Positions 13,872 to 20,852 of a DNA stretch of 40,629 nucleotides are shown here, piece after piece (positions within the stretch are counted from its first letter, which is position 1; each line of letters starts with the position of its first letter). The notes beneath the pieces are model-generated. The model had not been told where the DNA came from. It worked only from the letters and a program-made list of their open reading frames with translations, and did no database searches. Position numbers and translations under genes: made by a program. Origin of the DNA: Gemmatimonadota bacterium. Lineage in GTDB: Bacteria > Gemmatimonadota > Gemmatimonadetes > Palauibacterales > KS3-K002. The stretch covers positions 3,153,871 through 3,194,499 of the forward strand of contig CP070722.1 of NCBI GenBank assembly GCA_020350785.1, read 5' to 3'.

Positions 13872-15788
13872 ATGAAGACCGACGCAATCAGGGCCCGGAC
13901 CGTCCCCGACCGCGAACCCGGTGTGCCGGCTGAAATCGAAGGCCCGCGGGAGAGGGAGCGCCTCCGCACCGTCATCGTCGAGGACCCCCGCGACTTGGCC
14001 GTGCTGCTGGCGGATCGGATCGTCGAGGTCATCCGCCGGGAGACCGCCGCGAAAGGCAACTGCGTTCTGGGGCTGGCGACGGGGAGCACGCCCATCGGCA
14101 TCTACCGCGAGCTGATTCGCCGGTACGAGATCGGTGAGGTCGATTTCTCGAGGGTGGTCACCTTCAACCTGGACGAGTACTATCCGATGGCGCCGGACAG
14201 CATCCACAGCTACCGGCGCTACATGATGGAGAACCTGTTCGATCGCGTGAACATCGATCCAGTAAACGTTCACATACCCGATGGCTCGGTGGCATGGGAC
14301 CGGCTGGACGATCACTGTGCCGCCTTCGAGGAAGAGATCGAGGCCGCCGGCGGCATCGACTTTCAGATCCTCGGCATCGGCCGCAGCGGGCACATCGGAT
14401 TCAACGAGCCGGGCTCGCCGGCGGAGTCGCGCACGCGGCTGATCACGCTGGACACGATCACGCGCCGGGACGCCGCGGCCGACTTCTTCGGCGAGGACAA
14501 CGTCCCGCTGGAAGCGATAACCATGGGGATCGCCACCATACTGGAGGCGCGCGAGATCGCCCTCATCGCGACCGGCGAGCACAAGGCGGCCATCGTCCGC
14601 CGGGCGGTGGAGGGCGACGTCTCGCAGGACGTGACGGCCACCTATCTACAGCGGCACGCGAACGCCATCGCCTACCTCGACCACGCGGCCGCCGGCGCGC
14701 TCACGCGTATCAAGACACCCTGGCTGCTGGGCAGCGTCGAATGGACCAGTGACATGACCGAGGAGGCTGTGGTCTGGTTGGCGGAGCGTCGCGGCGTCGC
14801 GATCCTCAAGCTGGCCGCTCGCGACTACCGCGAGAATCACCTGAGCGGGCTGCTGTCGAAATACGGCAGCGCCGGCGCGGCCAACGGCGAGGTGTTCAAC
14901 CGGCTTCGGGAGAAGATTCGGGGGCGGGCGCGGCTTCCCCGCGGGAAGCGCGCGCTCGTCTTCTCGCCGCACCCCGATGACGATGTCATCTCGATGGGCG
15001 GCATCCTGAGGAAGCTGGCGGAGAACCAGAACGAGATCGTCTTGGCCTATATGACCAGCGGCAACATCGCCGTCTTCGACTACGACGTTCAGCGCCACCT
15101 CGACTTCGTCGAGCGGGCCGCCTCGACTTTGGAGTTGGAGGAGCAGCGGGTCGGCGCGATCCGTCGCGAGATCGAGGACGGCTTCAGGGCGAAGCGGCCG
15201 GGCGCGGTCGACTCGGAGCGAGTGCAGAGCCTGAAGCGCTTCATCCGCGAGTCGGAGGCCGTCTCCGCCATAGCCGCAGCGGGCCTGCCGCGTTCTGCGG
15301 CGCGGTTCCTGAACTTGCCATTCTATCGGACGGGAGAGGTGCGCAAGCGCCCCATCGATGAGGACGACGTGGCGATCGTGGCTTCGCTCATCGCGGAGTT
15401 CCGGCCAGACCTGGTATTCGTCGCCGGAGACCTTTCCGATCCGCACGGCACGCACCGACTCTGCCGCGAGGCGATCGACCGGGCGTTGGCGGAGTACGAA
15501 GGGCCCCAGCCCGAGACCTGGCTCTACCGGGGCGCTTGGGAGGAATGGTCGATCACTCAGGCCGACGTGCTGGTCCCGCTGTCGCAGGAGGAACTGCGCA
15601 AGAAGATTCTCGCGATCTTCAAGCACCAGTCGCAGAAGGACGTGGCGCCGTTCCCGGGCGGCTACGACGATCGGGAGTTCTGGGAGCGGGTCCAGGCTCG
15701 TAACTTGGAGACCGCCGCCCAGGCCGACCGCCTCGGTCTGCCGGAGTACTATGCGATGGAGGCCTTTCGCATCGAGCGTCGCGGTTGA
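13872..15788 (+). CDS. nagB: Glucosamine-6-phosphate deaminase / PIG-L (LmbE) deacetylase fusion
   Basis: A 638-residue two-domain protein. The NagB-like half (about 30-300) has LATGSTPIGIYRELI, VTFNLDEYYPM (Asp101, matching the E. coli general base) and GIGRSGHIGFNEPGSP (His174, Glu179). NagB converts glucosamine-6-phosphate to fructose-6-phosphate and ammonia in amino-sugar catabolism. The PIG-L half (about 355-630) starts with RALVFSPHPDDDVISMGG, whose HPDD (367-370) binds zinc in N-acetylglucosamine deacetylases. A later PHGTH supplies a further likely ligand. The fusion and its length fit a known class in Bacteroidota and relatives, and could couple deacetylation to deamination. The residue matching E. 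coli Asp141 is Ser172. There is no clear ribosome-binding site at the ATG. The membrane protein gene follows after 31 bases. Confidence 0.92.
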   Translation: MKTDAIRARTVPDREPGVPAEIEGPRERERLRTVIVEDPRDLAVLLADRIVEVIRRETAAKGNCVLGLATGSTPIGIYRELIRRYEIGEVDFSRVVTFNLDEYYPMAPDSIHSYRRYMMENLFDRVNIDPVNVHIPDGSVAWDRLDDHCAAFEEEIEAAGGIDFQILGIGRSGHIGFNEPGSPAESRTRLITLDTITRRDAAADFFGEDNVPLEAITMGIATILEAREIALIATGEHKAAIVRRAVEGDVSQDVTATYLQRHANAIAYLDHAAAGALTRIKTPWLLGSVEWTSDMTEEAVVWLAERRGVAILKLAARDYRENHLSGLLSKYGSAGAANGEVFNRLREKIRGRARLPRGKRALVFSPHPDDDVISMGGILRKLAENQNEIVLAYMTSGNIAVFDYDVQRHLDFVERAASTLELEEQRVGAIRREIEDGFRAKRPGAVDSERVQSLKRFIRESEAVSAIAAAGLPRSAARFLNLPFYRTGEVRKRPIDEDDVAIVASLIAEFRPDLVFVAGDLSDPHGTHRLCREAIDRALAEYEGPQPETWLYRGAWEEWSITQADVLVPLSQEELRKKILAIFKHQSQKDVAPFPGGYDDREFWERVQARNLETAAQADRLGLPEYYAMEAFRIERRG

Positions 15789-15819
15789 TGGGCCGCGGCC
15801 GTGCAATGAGGGGGGTGCG

Positions 15820-16260
15820 ATGAACGTCCCGCAATCCGGACAGGGCCGCGAGCAGGTCCTCACCGTGGCACGCATCATCCACGCGGCCATCGTCGCCGGC
15901 CTGGTGCTCGTCTTCGCGGTCTTCTTCTATCTGCAACGGCTGATGCCGACGGGTTTTCCGGACGAGACGGCCCGCGTACTGCGCATCGTCGGCTACCTGA
16001 CGCTGGCGGCCGCGGCCCTCGGAACGCTGTTCATGCGGGGTCGCATCGCGCCCGCCGGCCAGGATGAGAACCTCGATCGCTGGTGGACCGAACAGATGCC
16101 GAAAGCGGTCAGCATCTGGGCGGTCGCGGAAGGCGGCGGCCTGGCCGCCCTGGTCATCGGCTGGATCATTGGCGACATGACCCTCTTCGCGGTGGGTGCG
16201 GGCGTCGCGCTGGCGCTGCTGTTCGTGACCCGCCCCGGCCGCCTTCAGGCTTCTATCTAA
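15820..16260 (+). CDS. Small four-helix membrane protein of unknown function
   Basis: A 146-residue protein. The ATG at 15820 follows GAGGGGGG. Four hydrophobic segments are visible, at about 17-39, 51-69, 96-113 and 115-135 (IIHAAIVAGLVLVFAVFFYL, IVGYLTLAAAALGTLFM, AEGGGLAALVIGWIIG, MTLFAVGAGVALALLFV). Between the second and third is a conserved-looking stretch with WWTEQMPKAVSIWAVAEGGG. Topology prediction and the good ribosome-binding site support a real gene. I do not recognise the family well enough to name it; short uncharacterised membrane proteins of this pattern occur in Gemmatimonadota. It sits between the NagB fusion and the sigma-factor operon and may be read with the former. Confidence 0.75.
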   Translation: MNVPQSGQGREQVLTVARIIHAAIVAGLVLVFAVFFYLQRLMPTGFPDETARVLRIVGYLTLAAAALGTLFMRGRIAPAGQDENLDRWWTEQMPKAVSIWAVAEGGGLAALVIGWIIGDMTLFAVGAGVALALLFVTRPGRLQASI

Positions 16261-16331
16261 AAGGGGTTCCAACCTTTCCGGCCGCCGGGCTATCTCATGT
16301 CGGTGGAAGGAGGTTACGAGGGCCCTGGAGA

Positions 16332-16880
16332 GTGGCGATTCTGAGTCAGTACCGGGACTTACGGTCGGCGGACTTGGATGATGCGGTACTGGCTGCCGCG
16401 GGGGACGCCCGCGCCTTCGAGCGGCTCTACCAAAGGCACGTGCCGCGCGTCCACAGCCTGGCCCGCCGGATGATCGGGACGGAGATGGCCGACGAAGTCA
16501 CTCAGGATGTGTTCGTCAGGGCCTGGGAGAAGCTGGGGGGCTTTCGTGCCGAGGCGGCGTTCGGGACCTGGCTGCACAGGGTGGCGATCAACGTGATTCT
16601 GGGGCGCCGCAAGAAGTTGGGGATTCGACGCGAGCGTTTCGTGCAGGATGAGAAGGCGTTGGGACAAATGAGCTCGAACCCTAGAGGCGCGGAGACGGCC
16701 ATCGATTTCGAGGCGGCCATGGAGATGCTTCCCGACGGAGCGCAACAGGTGTTCGTACTGCACGATGTGGAAGGATACAAGCATGGGGAGATCGCGGAGA
16801 TGATGGGGATTACGCCGGGCACATCGAAGTCTCAATTACACCGGGCCCGGATGATTCTCCGTGACCACCTGGATCGCTGA
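16332..16880 (+). CDS. ECF RNA polymerase sigma factor (sigma-70 family)
   Basis: A 182-residue alternative sigma factor. The GTG at 16332 is preferred because GAGGG lies nine bases upstream and the protein then starts at usual family length; no ATG fits. Region 2 (about 20-90) binds core polymerase and the -10 element: FERLYQRHVPRVHSLARRMI, VTQDVFVRAWEKLGGFR, FGTWLHRVAINVILGRRKK. Region 4 (about 125-180) binds the -35: LPDGAQQVFVLHDVEGYKHG, EIAEMMGITPGTSKSQLHRAR. The stop overlaps the anti-sigma start (TGATG), the usual arrangement for a factor held inactive by its downstream partner. The linked DUF4097 genes suggest that envelope proteins are among its targets. Its own promoter motif cannot be read off here. 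Confidence 0.93.
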   Translation: MAILSQYRDLRSADLDDAVLAAAGDARAFERLYQRHVPRVHSLARRMIGTEMADEVTQDVFVRAWEKLGGFRAEAAFGTWLHRVAINVILGRRKKLGIRRERFVQDEKALGQMSSNPRGAETAIDFEAAMEMLPDGAQQVFVLHDVEGYKHGEIAEMMGITPGTSKSQLHRARMILRDHLDR

Positions 16881-17593
16881 TGGGGATTGGTGAGATGAGC
16901 GACCACTGGACTGACAGACTCTCGGAATACCTCGACGACGAGCTGGAGGCCGCCGTGGCCAGGGAGCTCGATGAACACCTTGCCGGTTGCGCTGAGTGCC
17001 GGACGACTCTGGCGGAGCTGCGGCGGGTGGTCGGCCGGGCGCGCGTGCTCGAGGACAAACCGCCGGCCTCCGATCTGTGGGCGGGAATCGCCGAGCGGAT
17101 CGGGGCTGCAGAGTCCGTTGCGCTGGTCGATCTGCAGGAGCACCGGCAGCGCAAAGCAGGTCTGCGCGAGCGGCGCTTCGCCTTTTCGGTGCCGCAGCTC
17201 GCAGCGGCAAGCATCGCTTTGATGATGATGTCCGCGGGCGCGGGCTGGCTGGTGTCGAGGGGCGCGAGCCCGGCGGCCCAGGACGTGGCGGCTTCGCTGG
17301 AGCCGGATGCGGCCTTGGTCGCCGCACCGGCGCTCGGTTACACGGGCTCCTACGCCACGGCGATCGCGGAGTTGGAACAGGTCCTGGTGGAGAGCCGGGA
17401 CGAGCTGGATGAAACGACGGTCCGCATTCTCGAAGAGAACCTGTTGATAATCGACCGGGCCATCGCGCAGGCAGAGCGCGCTCTGTCGCTGGATCCGGCA
17501 AACGTCTACTTGAACGAGCATCTGGCCGCCACCATGCAGCAGAAGCTGGACTTCCTGAGGCAGGCGGCGCGGATGACCGGTGCAATCAGCTAG
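16880..17593 (+). CDS. Zinc-finger anti-sigma factor, single-pass membrane protein
   Basis: A 237-residue protein. The N-terminal zf-HC2 anti-sigma domain has the zinc site HLAGCAECR (His-x3-Cys-x2-Cys) after LSEYLDDELEAAVARELDEH. A transmembrane helix follows at about 110-130 (LAAASIALMMMSAGAGWLV). The periplasmic part (about 135-237) is helical, with VRILEENLLIIDRAIAQAERAL and YLNEHLAATMQQKLDFLRQA. Its job is to hold the preceding sigma factor at the membrane until a signal releases it. The start at 16880 overlaps the sigma stop; an ATG at 16895 (MSDHW) is an alternative. The two DUF4097 genes follow at short spacing, so all four are likely one operon. Confidence 0.92.
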   Translation: MGIGEMSDHWTDRLSEYLDDELEAAVARELDEHLAGCAECRTTLAELRRVVGRARVLEDKPPASDLWAGIAERIGAAESVALVDLQEHRQRKAGLRERRFAFSVPQLAAASIALMMMSAGAGWLVSRGASPAAQDVAASLEPDAALVAAPALGYTGSYATAIAELEQVLVESRDELDETTVRILEENLLIIDRAIAQAERALSLDPANVYLNEHLAATMQQKLDFLRQAARMTGAIS

Positions 17594-17612
17594 AACAAGG
17601 GAACGGAGAGCC

Positions 17613-18716
17613 ATGTACACCGAGCTGTTGATGGGAGCGCTGGTGGCGATCGCGTCACCCCAGGAGCCCGAGAGGCAAGTCGAGACCGGGCATGTCGCTA
17701 TCCAGATACCGGCGATCGAGATTCCGGCGCTGGATTTCTATATGGAGGGCTTCGAGATCGAGGTGCCCGACGTCGCCCTCTTCATGTCCGATGTGGAGAT
17801 GGCGCAGGAGGCCATAGATATGGAGTTCCCCCATATCGTGATCCCGGCGATCCACATTGACCTCGAGGACTGGGAGTGGGAGGGCTGGGACCGGCATGAG
17901 CGGTCGGACTATCAGGAGATCCAGACCGACACGACCTTCGCCGTGAATCCGAATGCCACGCTCGCCGTGCGCAATCACGCCGGCACCGTCGTGGTCGGCA
18001 CCTGGAACCGCAACGAGGTCCGCCTACAGGCCCGCCATTCCTCCGAAGACCGGGTGAAGATCTTCCAGTCGGAGGACGCGGTGAAGGTGAAGTCGGAGAC
18101 CCGTCACGGCCTTCCCGACGAGGTCGAATACGAGATCACGGTGCCCGCCTCGATGGCCGTGGACCTCTGGGGCTTCGCCACTGATATCTCGGTCGATGGC
18201 GTGCGGAACGGCGTGCGGGTGGAGACCATGGAGGGCGATATCGATATCCGCAACAGCCAGGGCGGGCTGGCGCTGCGCTCCGTCGAGGGCGACATCAACG
18301 TAACGAGTGCCCAGGGTCGCGTGGAGGCCAACGGCGTCGACAGCGAGATCGTCTTGACTGACATCCAGGGCGACGTCTTCGCCGAATCGATCGACGGTGA
18401 CCTGCGGTTCGAGCGCATCCAGTCGGGCAGCGTCGAGGCCAAGACCGTGGACGGGGACGTGCACTACGACGGGTCGATCCGCGACGACGGGCGCTATCGC
18501 CTGACGACCCATGACGGCGACATCGTCGTCTCGATCCCGGAGGGTGCCAACGTGACGGTGTCGGTCGCGACCTTCGAGGGCGGGTTCGAGGCGGATTTCC
18601 CGGTGACGCTCGATAAGGCCGAGGTGAGCCGGAAATTCAGCTTCGTGCTGGGGAGCGGCAGCGGCACCCTGGAGCTGCACTCCTTCGATGGCGACATCCA
18701 GATGCTGAGACGATAG
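17613..18716 (+). CDS. DUF4097 beta-helix protein with an Ile-Pro-rich N-terminus
   Basis: A 367-residue protein with ribosome-binding site CGGAGAG before the ATG at 17613. Residues about 25-90 have an unusual spaced pattern of acidic/hydrophobic Ile-Pro units (HVAIQIPAIEIPALDF, then FEIEVPDV, then FPHIVIPAIHIDLEDWEWE). The remainder is the DUF4097 domain: a right-handed beta-solenoid of short rungs ending in GD (VRVETMEGDIDIRNSQGG, LRSVEGDINVTSAQG, FAESIDGDLRFERIQSG, TVDGDVHYDG, LHSFDGDIQML). DUF4097 proteins are widespread next to ECF sigma/anti-sigma pairs and are thought to be envelope-linked; no biochemical role is established. The signal sequence is weak, a short hydrophobic MYTELLMGALVAIA. 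It is the third gene of the sigma operon. Confidence 0.88.
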   Translation: MYTELLMGALVAIASPQEPERQVETGHVAIQIPAIEIPALDFYMEGFEIEVPDVALFMSDVEMAQEAIDMEFPHIVIPAIHIDLEDWEWEGWDRHERSDYQEIQTDTTFAVNPNATLAVRNHAGTVVVGTWNRNEVRLQARHSSEDRVKIFQSEDAVKVKSETRHGLPDEVEYEITVPASMAVDLWGFATDISVDGVRNGVRVETMEGDIDIRNSQGGLALRSVEGDINVTSAQGRVEANGVDSEIVLTDIQGDVFAESIDGDLRFERIQSGSVEAKTVDGDVHYDGSIRDDGRYRLTTHDGDIVVSIPEGANVTVSVATFEGGFEADFPVTLDKAEVSRKFSFVLGSGSGTLELHSFDGDIQMLRR

Positions 18717-18747
18717 ACACAGCGGGCAGGCAATAGGAGGAATGGTC

Positions 18748-19569
18748 ATGTACAAGTTCGGGATGGTCGGTCTGATGGCGACCCTGCTGGCCTGGATGCC
18801 GATCTCAGATCCCGCCCACGGCTGGGACAGCGAGGGAGAGGGGTTAGCCGCAGCTCAGCAGGAGTGGAACTGGCAGGGCCGGGTGGAACGCGGCGATGCC
18901 ATCGAGGTCATCGGTGTCAACGGTGAGATCAATGCCGAGCGCGCCTCGGGCAGCGAGGTCGTGGTCGAGGCATTGCTCGAGGGCAAGAAGAGCGATCCCA
19001 AGTCGGTGAAGATGGAGGTCGTCGAACACGACGGCGGAGTGACGATCTGCGCTGTCTACCCGACACCCGAGGGCGAGCAGCCCAACGAGTGTCTGCCGGG
19101 CGGCAAGGGCCGGACCAGCATCAAGAAGAACGACGTGAGTGTCGAGTTCACCGTACGTGTACCGGCCGGAGTCAACTTGATCGGTCGTACGGTCAATGGT
19201 GAAGTCAGAGCGCTGGGCATCGAGGGCGATGTCGAGGTGCACACCGTGAACGGCGACGTGGACATCTCGGCGTCCGGGTTGGCGGAAGGCACGACCGTGA
19301 ACGGCTCGATCACCGCCTCGATGGGAAGGGCCGACTGGAGCGGCAAGCTGGGCTTCACGACGGTCAACGGCAGCGTCACCTTGGAGCTGCCCGCCGACCT
19401 TAGCTGCGATGTCAGCGTTTCGACCGTGAACGGCCAGATCGCCAGCGACTTCGCCCTGGTCGTCGAAGGTCGCTTCTCACCGCGCAGCCTGAAGGGGACG
19501 ATCGGCGATGGCGGCCGCGGCCTGATAATCAAGACCGTGAACGGAAGCGTCCAGATTCGACGCGCCTGA
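18748..19569 (+). CDS. Second DUF4097 beta-helix protein
   Basis: A 273-residue exported protein. Of two in-frame ATGs, 18748 is preferred because AGGAGG lies eight bases upstream; 18742 is too close to it. A hydrophobic start (FGMVGLMATLLAWMPISDP) is a probable signal peptide. The DUF4097 solenoid runs from about 50 to 273, with repeated VNG or VNGD turns: IEVIGVNGEINAERASG, RTVNGEVRALGIEGD, HTVNGDVDISASG, TTVNGSITASMG, STVNGQIASD, KTVNGSVQIRRA. It differs from the preceding gene in carrying Asn-Gly turns instead of Asp-Gly and in lacking the Ile-Pro stretch, so the two are diverged paralogs. It ends the sigma operon, just before a strong terminator. Confidence 0.88.
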   Translation: MYKFGMVGLMATLLAWMPISDPAHGWDSEGEGLAAAQQEWNWQGRVERGDAIEVIGVNGEINAERASGSEVVVEALLEGKKSDPKSVKMEVVEHDGGVTICAVYPTPEGEQPNECLPGGKGRTSIKKNDVSVEFTVRVPAGVNLIGRTVNGEVRALGIEGDVEVHTVNGDVDISASGLAEGTTVNGSITASMGRADWSGKLGFTTVNGSVTLELPADLSCDVSVSTVNGQIASDFALVVEGRFSPRSLKGTIGDGGRGLIIKTVNGSVQIRRA

Positions 19570-19583
19570 TCTTCGTTGGATTC

Positions 19584-19614
19584 AGAGGGGCGCCTCAGGG
19601 CGCCCCTTTCTTCT
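19584..19614 (+). terminator. Rho-independent terminator of the sigma/DUF4097 operon
   Basis: GGGGCGCC (19587-19594) and GGCGCCCC (19599-19606) form a perfect 8-bp stem around a four-base loop, extended by weaker outer pairs, and followed directly by TTTCTTCT. It lies 18 bases after the second DUF4097 stop. Confidence 0.9.
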
Positions 19615-19665
19615 ATGGCGCGCGACCCCCGTCCATCCCTGATCGCTAAGTCGGAGCGAATCCTC

Positions 19666-20643
19666 ATGCACTATCTGTCTGGACTCCCAACGAGCTTCAT
19701 GATAGTCCTGCTCGCCAACGGTCAGCTTCAGGCACAGATAACGGATAACCTCGCGACCGATCCAGGAGAAGCTCGTTTCGTCTACGAGGATGTACAGAAC
19801 TTCCTCCGCGCCCACGAGATGTTGAGCAGCACAGCCGACACCGTCGCGATTCTGCAAGCTGAGTACTTCGAGCGGGGGACTCCTGGGCTCAATCTGTTCG
19901 TCGAAAAATACGATCTCACTCCTGAAAGACTGGCGAAGGCGATCCGGGAGCATCCCGAGGATTATGCCGCTTTAGGTGATAGGCTGGCCTGGCTCCGCGC
20001 AGAGGAGCAGGTCAATCGAGAGGCGTTCACAGAGTTGAAGGGACACCTTCCGACCGTTGTGTACCCGCCGACCTACTATCTCGTCGGAGCTTGGCGCGGG
20101 ATAGGATCGGGATCGGTGGAAGGGCAACTGATCACGATCGAGAAGAAAGCCAGTGCAGGGCCGAAACATGACATGAGAACGCTCCTGGTGCACGAGCTGG
20201 TCCACTTCCAGCAGGGCATGGCGATTGGATACGAGAAATACATTGCGCTTTTCGGGCCGGAGAAGAGCTTGCTGGGTCTCACGATCCGGGAAGGAACCGC
20301 GGAGTTCTTCGCCGACCTCGTGACGGGTCAATTCACCCAGGAAGAGGCGCGCGAATACGTGATGAGTCACGAAGGAGAGCTGTGGCAGCGGTTCCAGGGC
20401 GAGATGAACGGCAGCGAGACCGGGGACTGGATGTGGCAGCAACCCAGCGATCCCGAACAGCCGCCGCACGTCGCCTACGTGTTGGGAGCTCGCATCGTGA
20501 AATCGTACTACGATAGTGGCGCCGATAGAGAACGAGCCGTCAACGAGATCCTCTCGGTCACCGACTACGAGTCTTTCCTCGATCGCAGCGGATATGCCAA
20601 TCGCTTTTCCGGCGAAGGGTACAAAGCCAGCAAGGTCAAGTAG
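19666..20643 (+). CDS. Exported HExxH putative zinc metalloprotease (DUF2268-like)
   Basis: A 325-residue protein. The start at 19666 has GGAG nine bases upstream and yields a signal peptide (SFMIVLLANGQLQAQ). The core holds a zinc-protease motif, RTLLVHELVHFQQGM (HELVH), followed by a downstream acidic partner in LTIREGTAEFFADLVTG. The spacing and second motif recall DUF2268 and related putative Zn-dependent proteases, often annotated as GldB-like in Bacteroidota. That supports an active periplasmic peptidase, though the substrate is unknown. The surrounding region (FVYEDVQNFLRAHEML, YPPTYYLVGAWRGIGSG) is not otherwise familiar. By eye this gene is less GC-rich than its neighbours. It stands alone between the terminator at 19584-19614 and a 209-base gap before the S9 peptidase, so it probably has its own promoter. 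Confidence 0.75.
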   Translation: MHYLSGLPTSFMIVLLANGQLQAQITDNLATDPGEARFVYEDVQNFLRAHEMLSSTADTVAILQAEYFERGTPGLNLFVEKYDLTPERLAKAIREHPEDYAALGDRLAWLRAEEQVNREAFTELKGHLPTVVYPPTYYLVGAWRGIGSGSVEGQLITIEKKASAGPKHDMRTLLVHELVHFQQGMAIGYEKYIALFGPEKSLLGLTIREGTAEFFADLVTGQFTQEEAREYVMSHEGELWQRFQGEMNGSETGDWMWQQPSDPEQPPHVAYVLGARIVKSYYDSGADRERAVNEILSVTDYESFLDRSGYANRFSGEGYKASKVK

Positions 20644-20852
20644 CCACCCTGGGCGGTGGGCACCGTCTAGATCACGCAGCTCGAGGCGACTGCGCTAGAC
20701 ACACGCGCACTTGCTGCGCCTGTGGCCGCCAGCCGGTTGGCGACCGGGCCAGCGGTCCGCGTGGACGGCCGTGTCATTTCTATCTAGATTAGCCTCGCCC
20801 CACCAAAATCGCCGTTGCCTCAAGACCGATAACCGATCTGAAGGGGTGCGCA

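Noticed and set aside
13158-14582. 474-codon open frame on the minus strand
   Set aside because: It spans the divergent intergenic region and the opposite strands of two well-supported genes; no domain is visible.
14646-15890. 414-codon open frame on the minus strand
   Set aside because: Antisense to the NagB/PIG-L fusion, whose motifs are clear.
16259-16279. Small hairpin AAAGG...CCTTT after the membrane protein gene
   Set aside because: The stem is only five or six pairs with no T-run, too weak to call a terminator.
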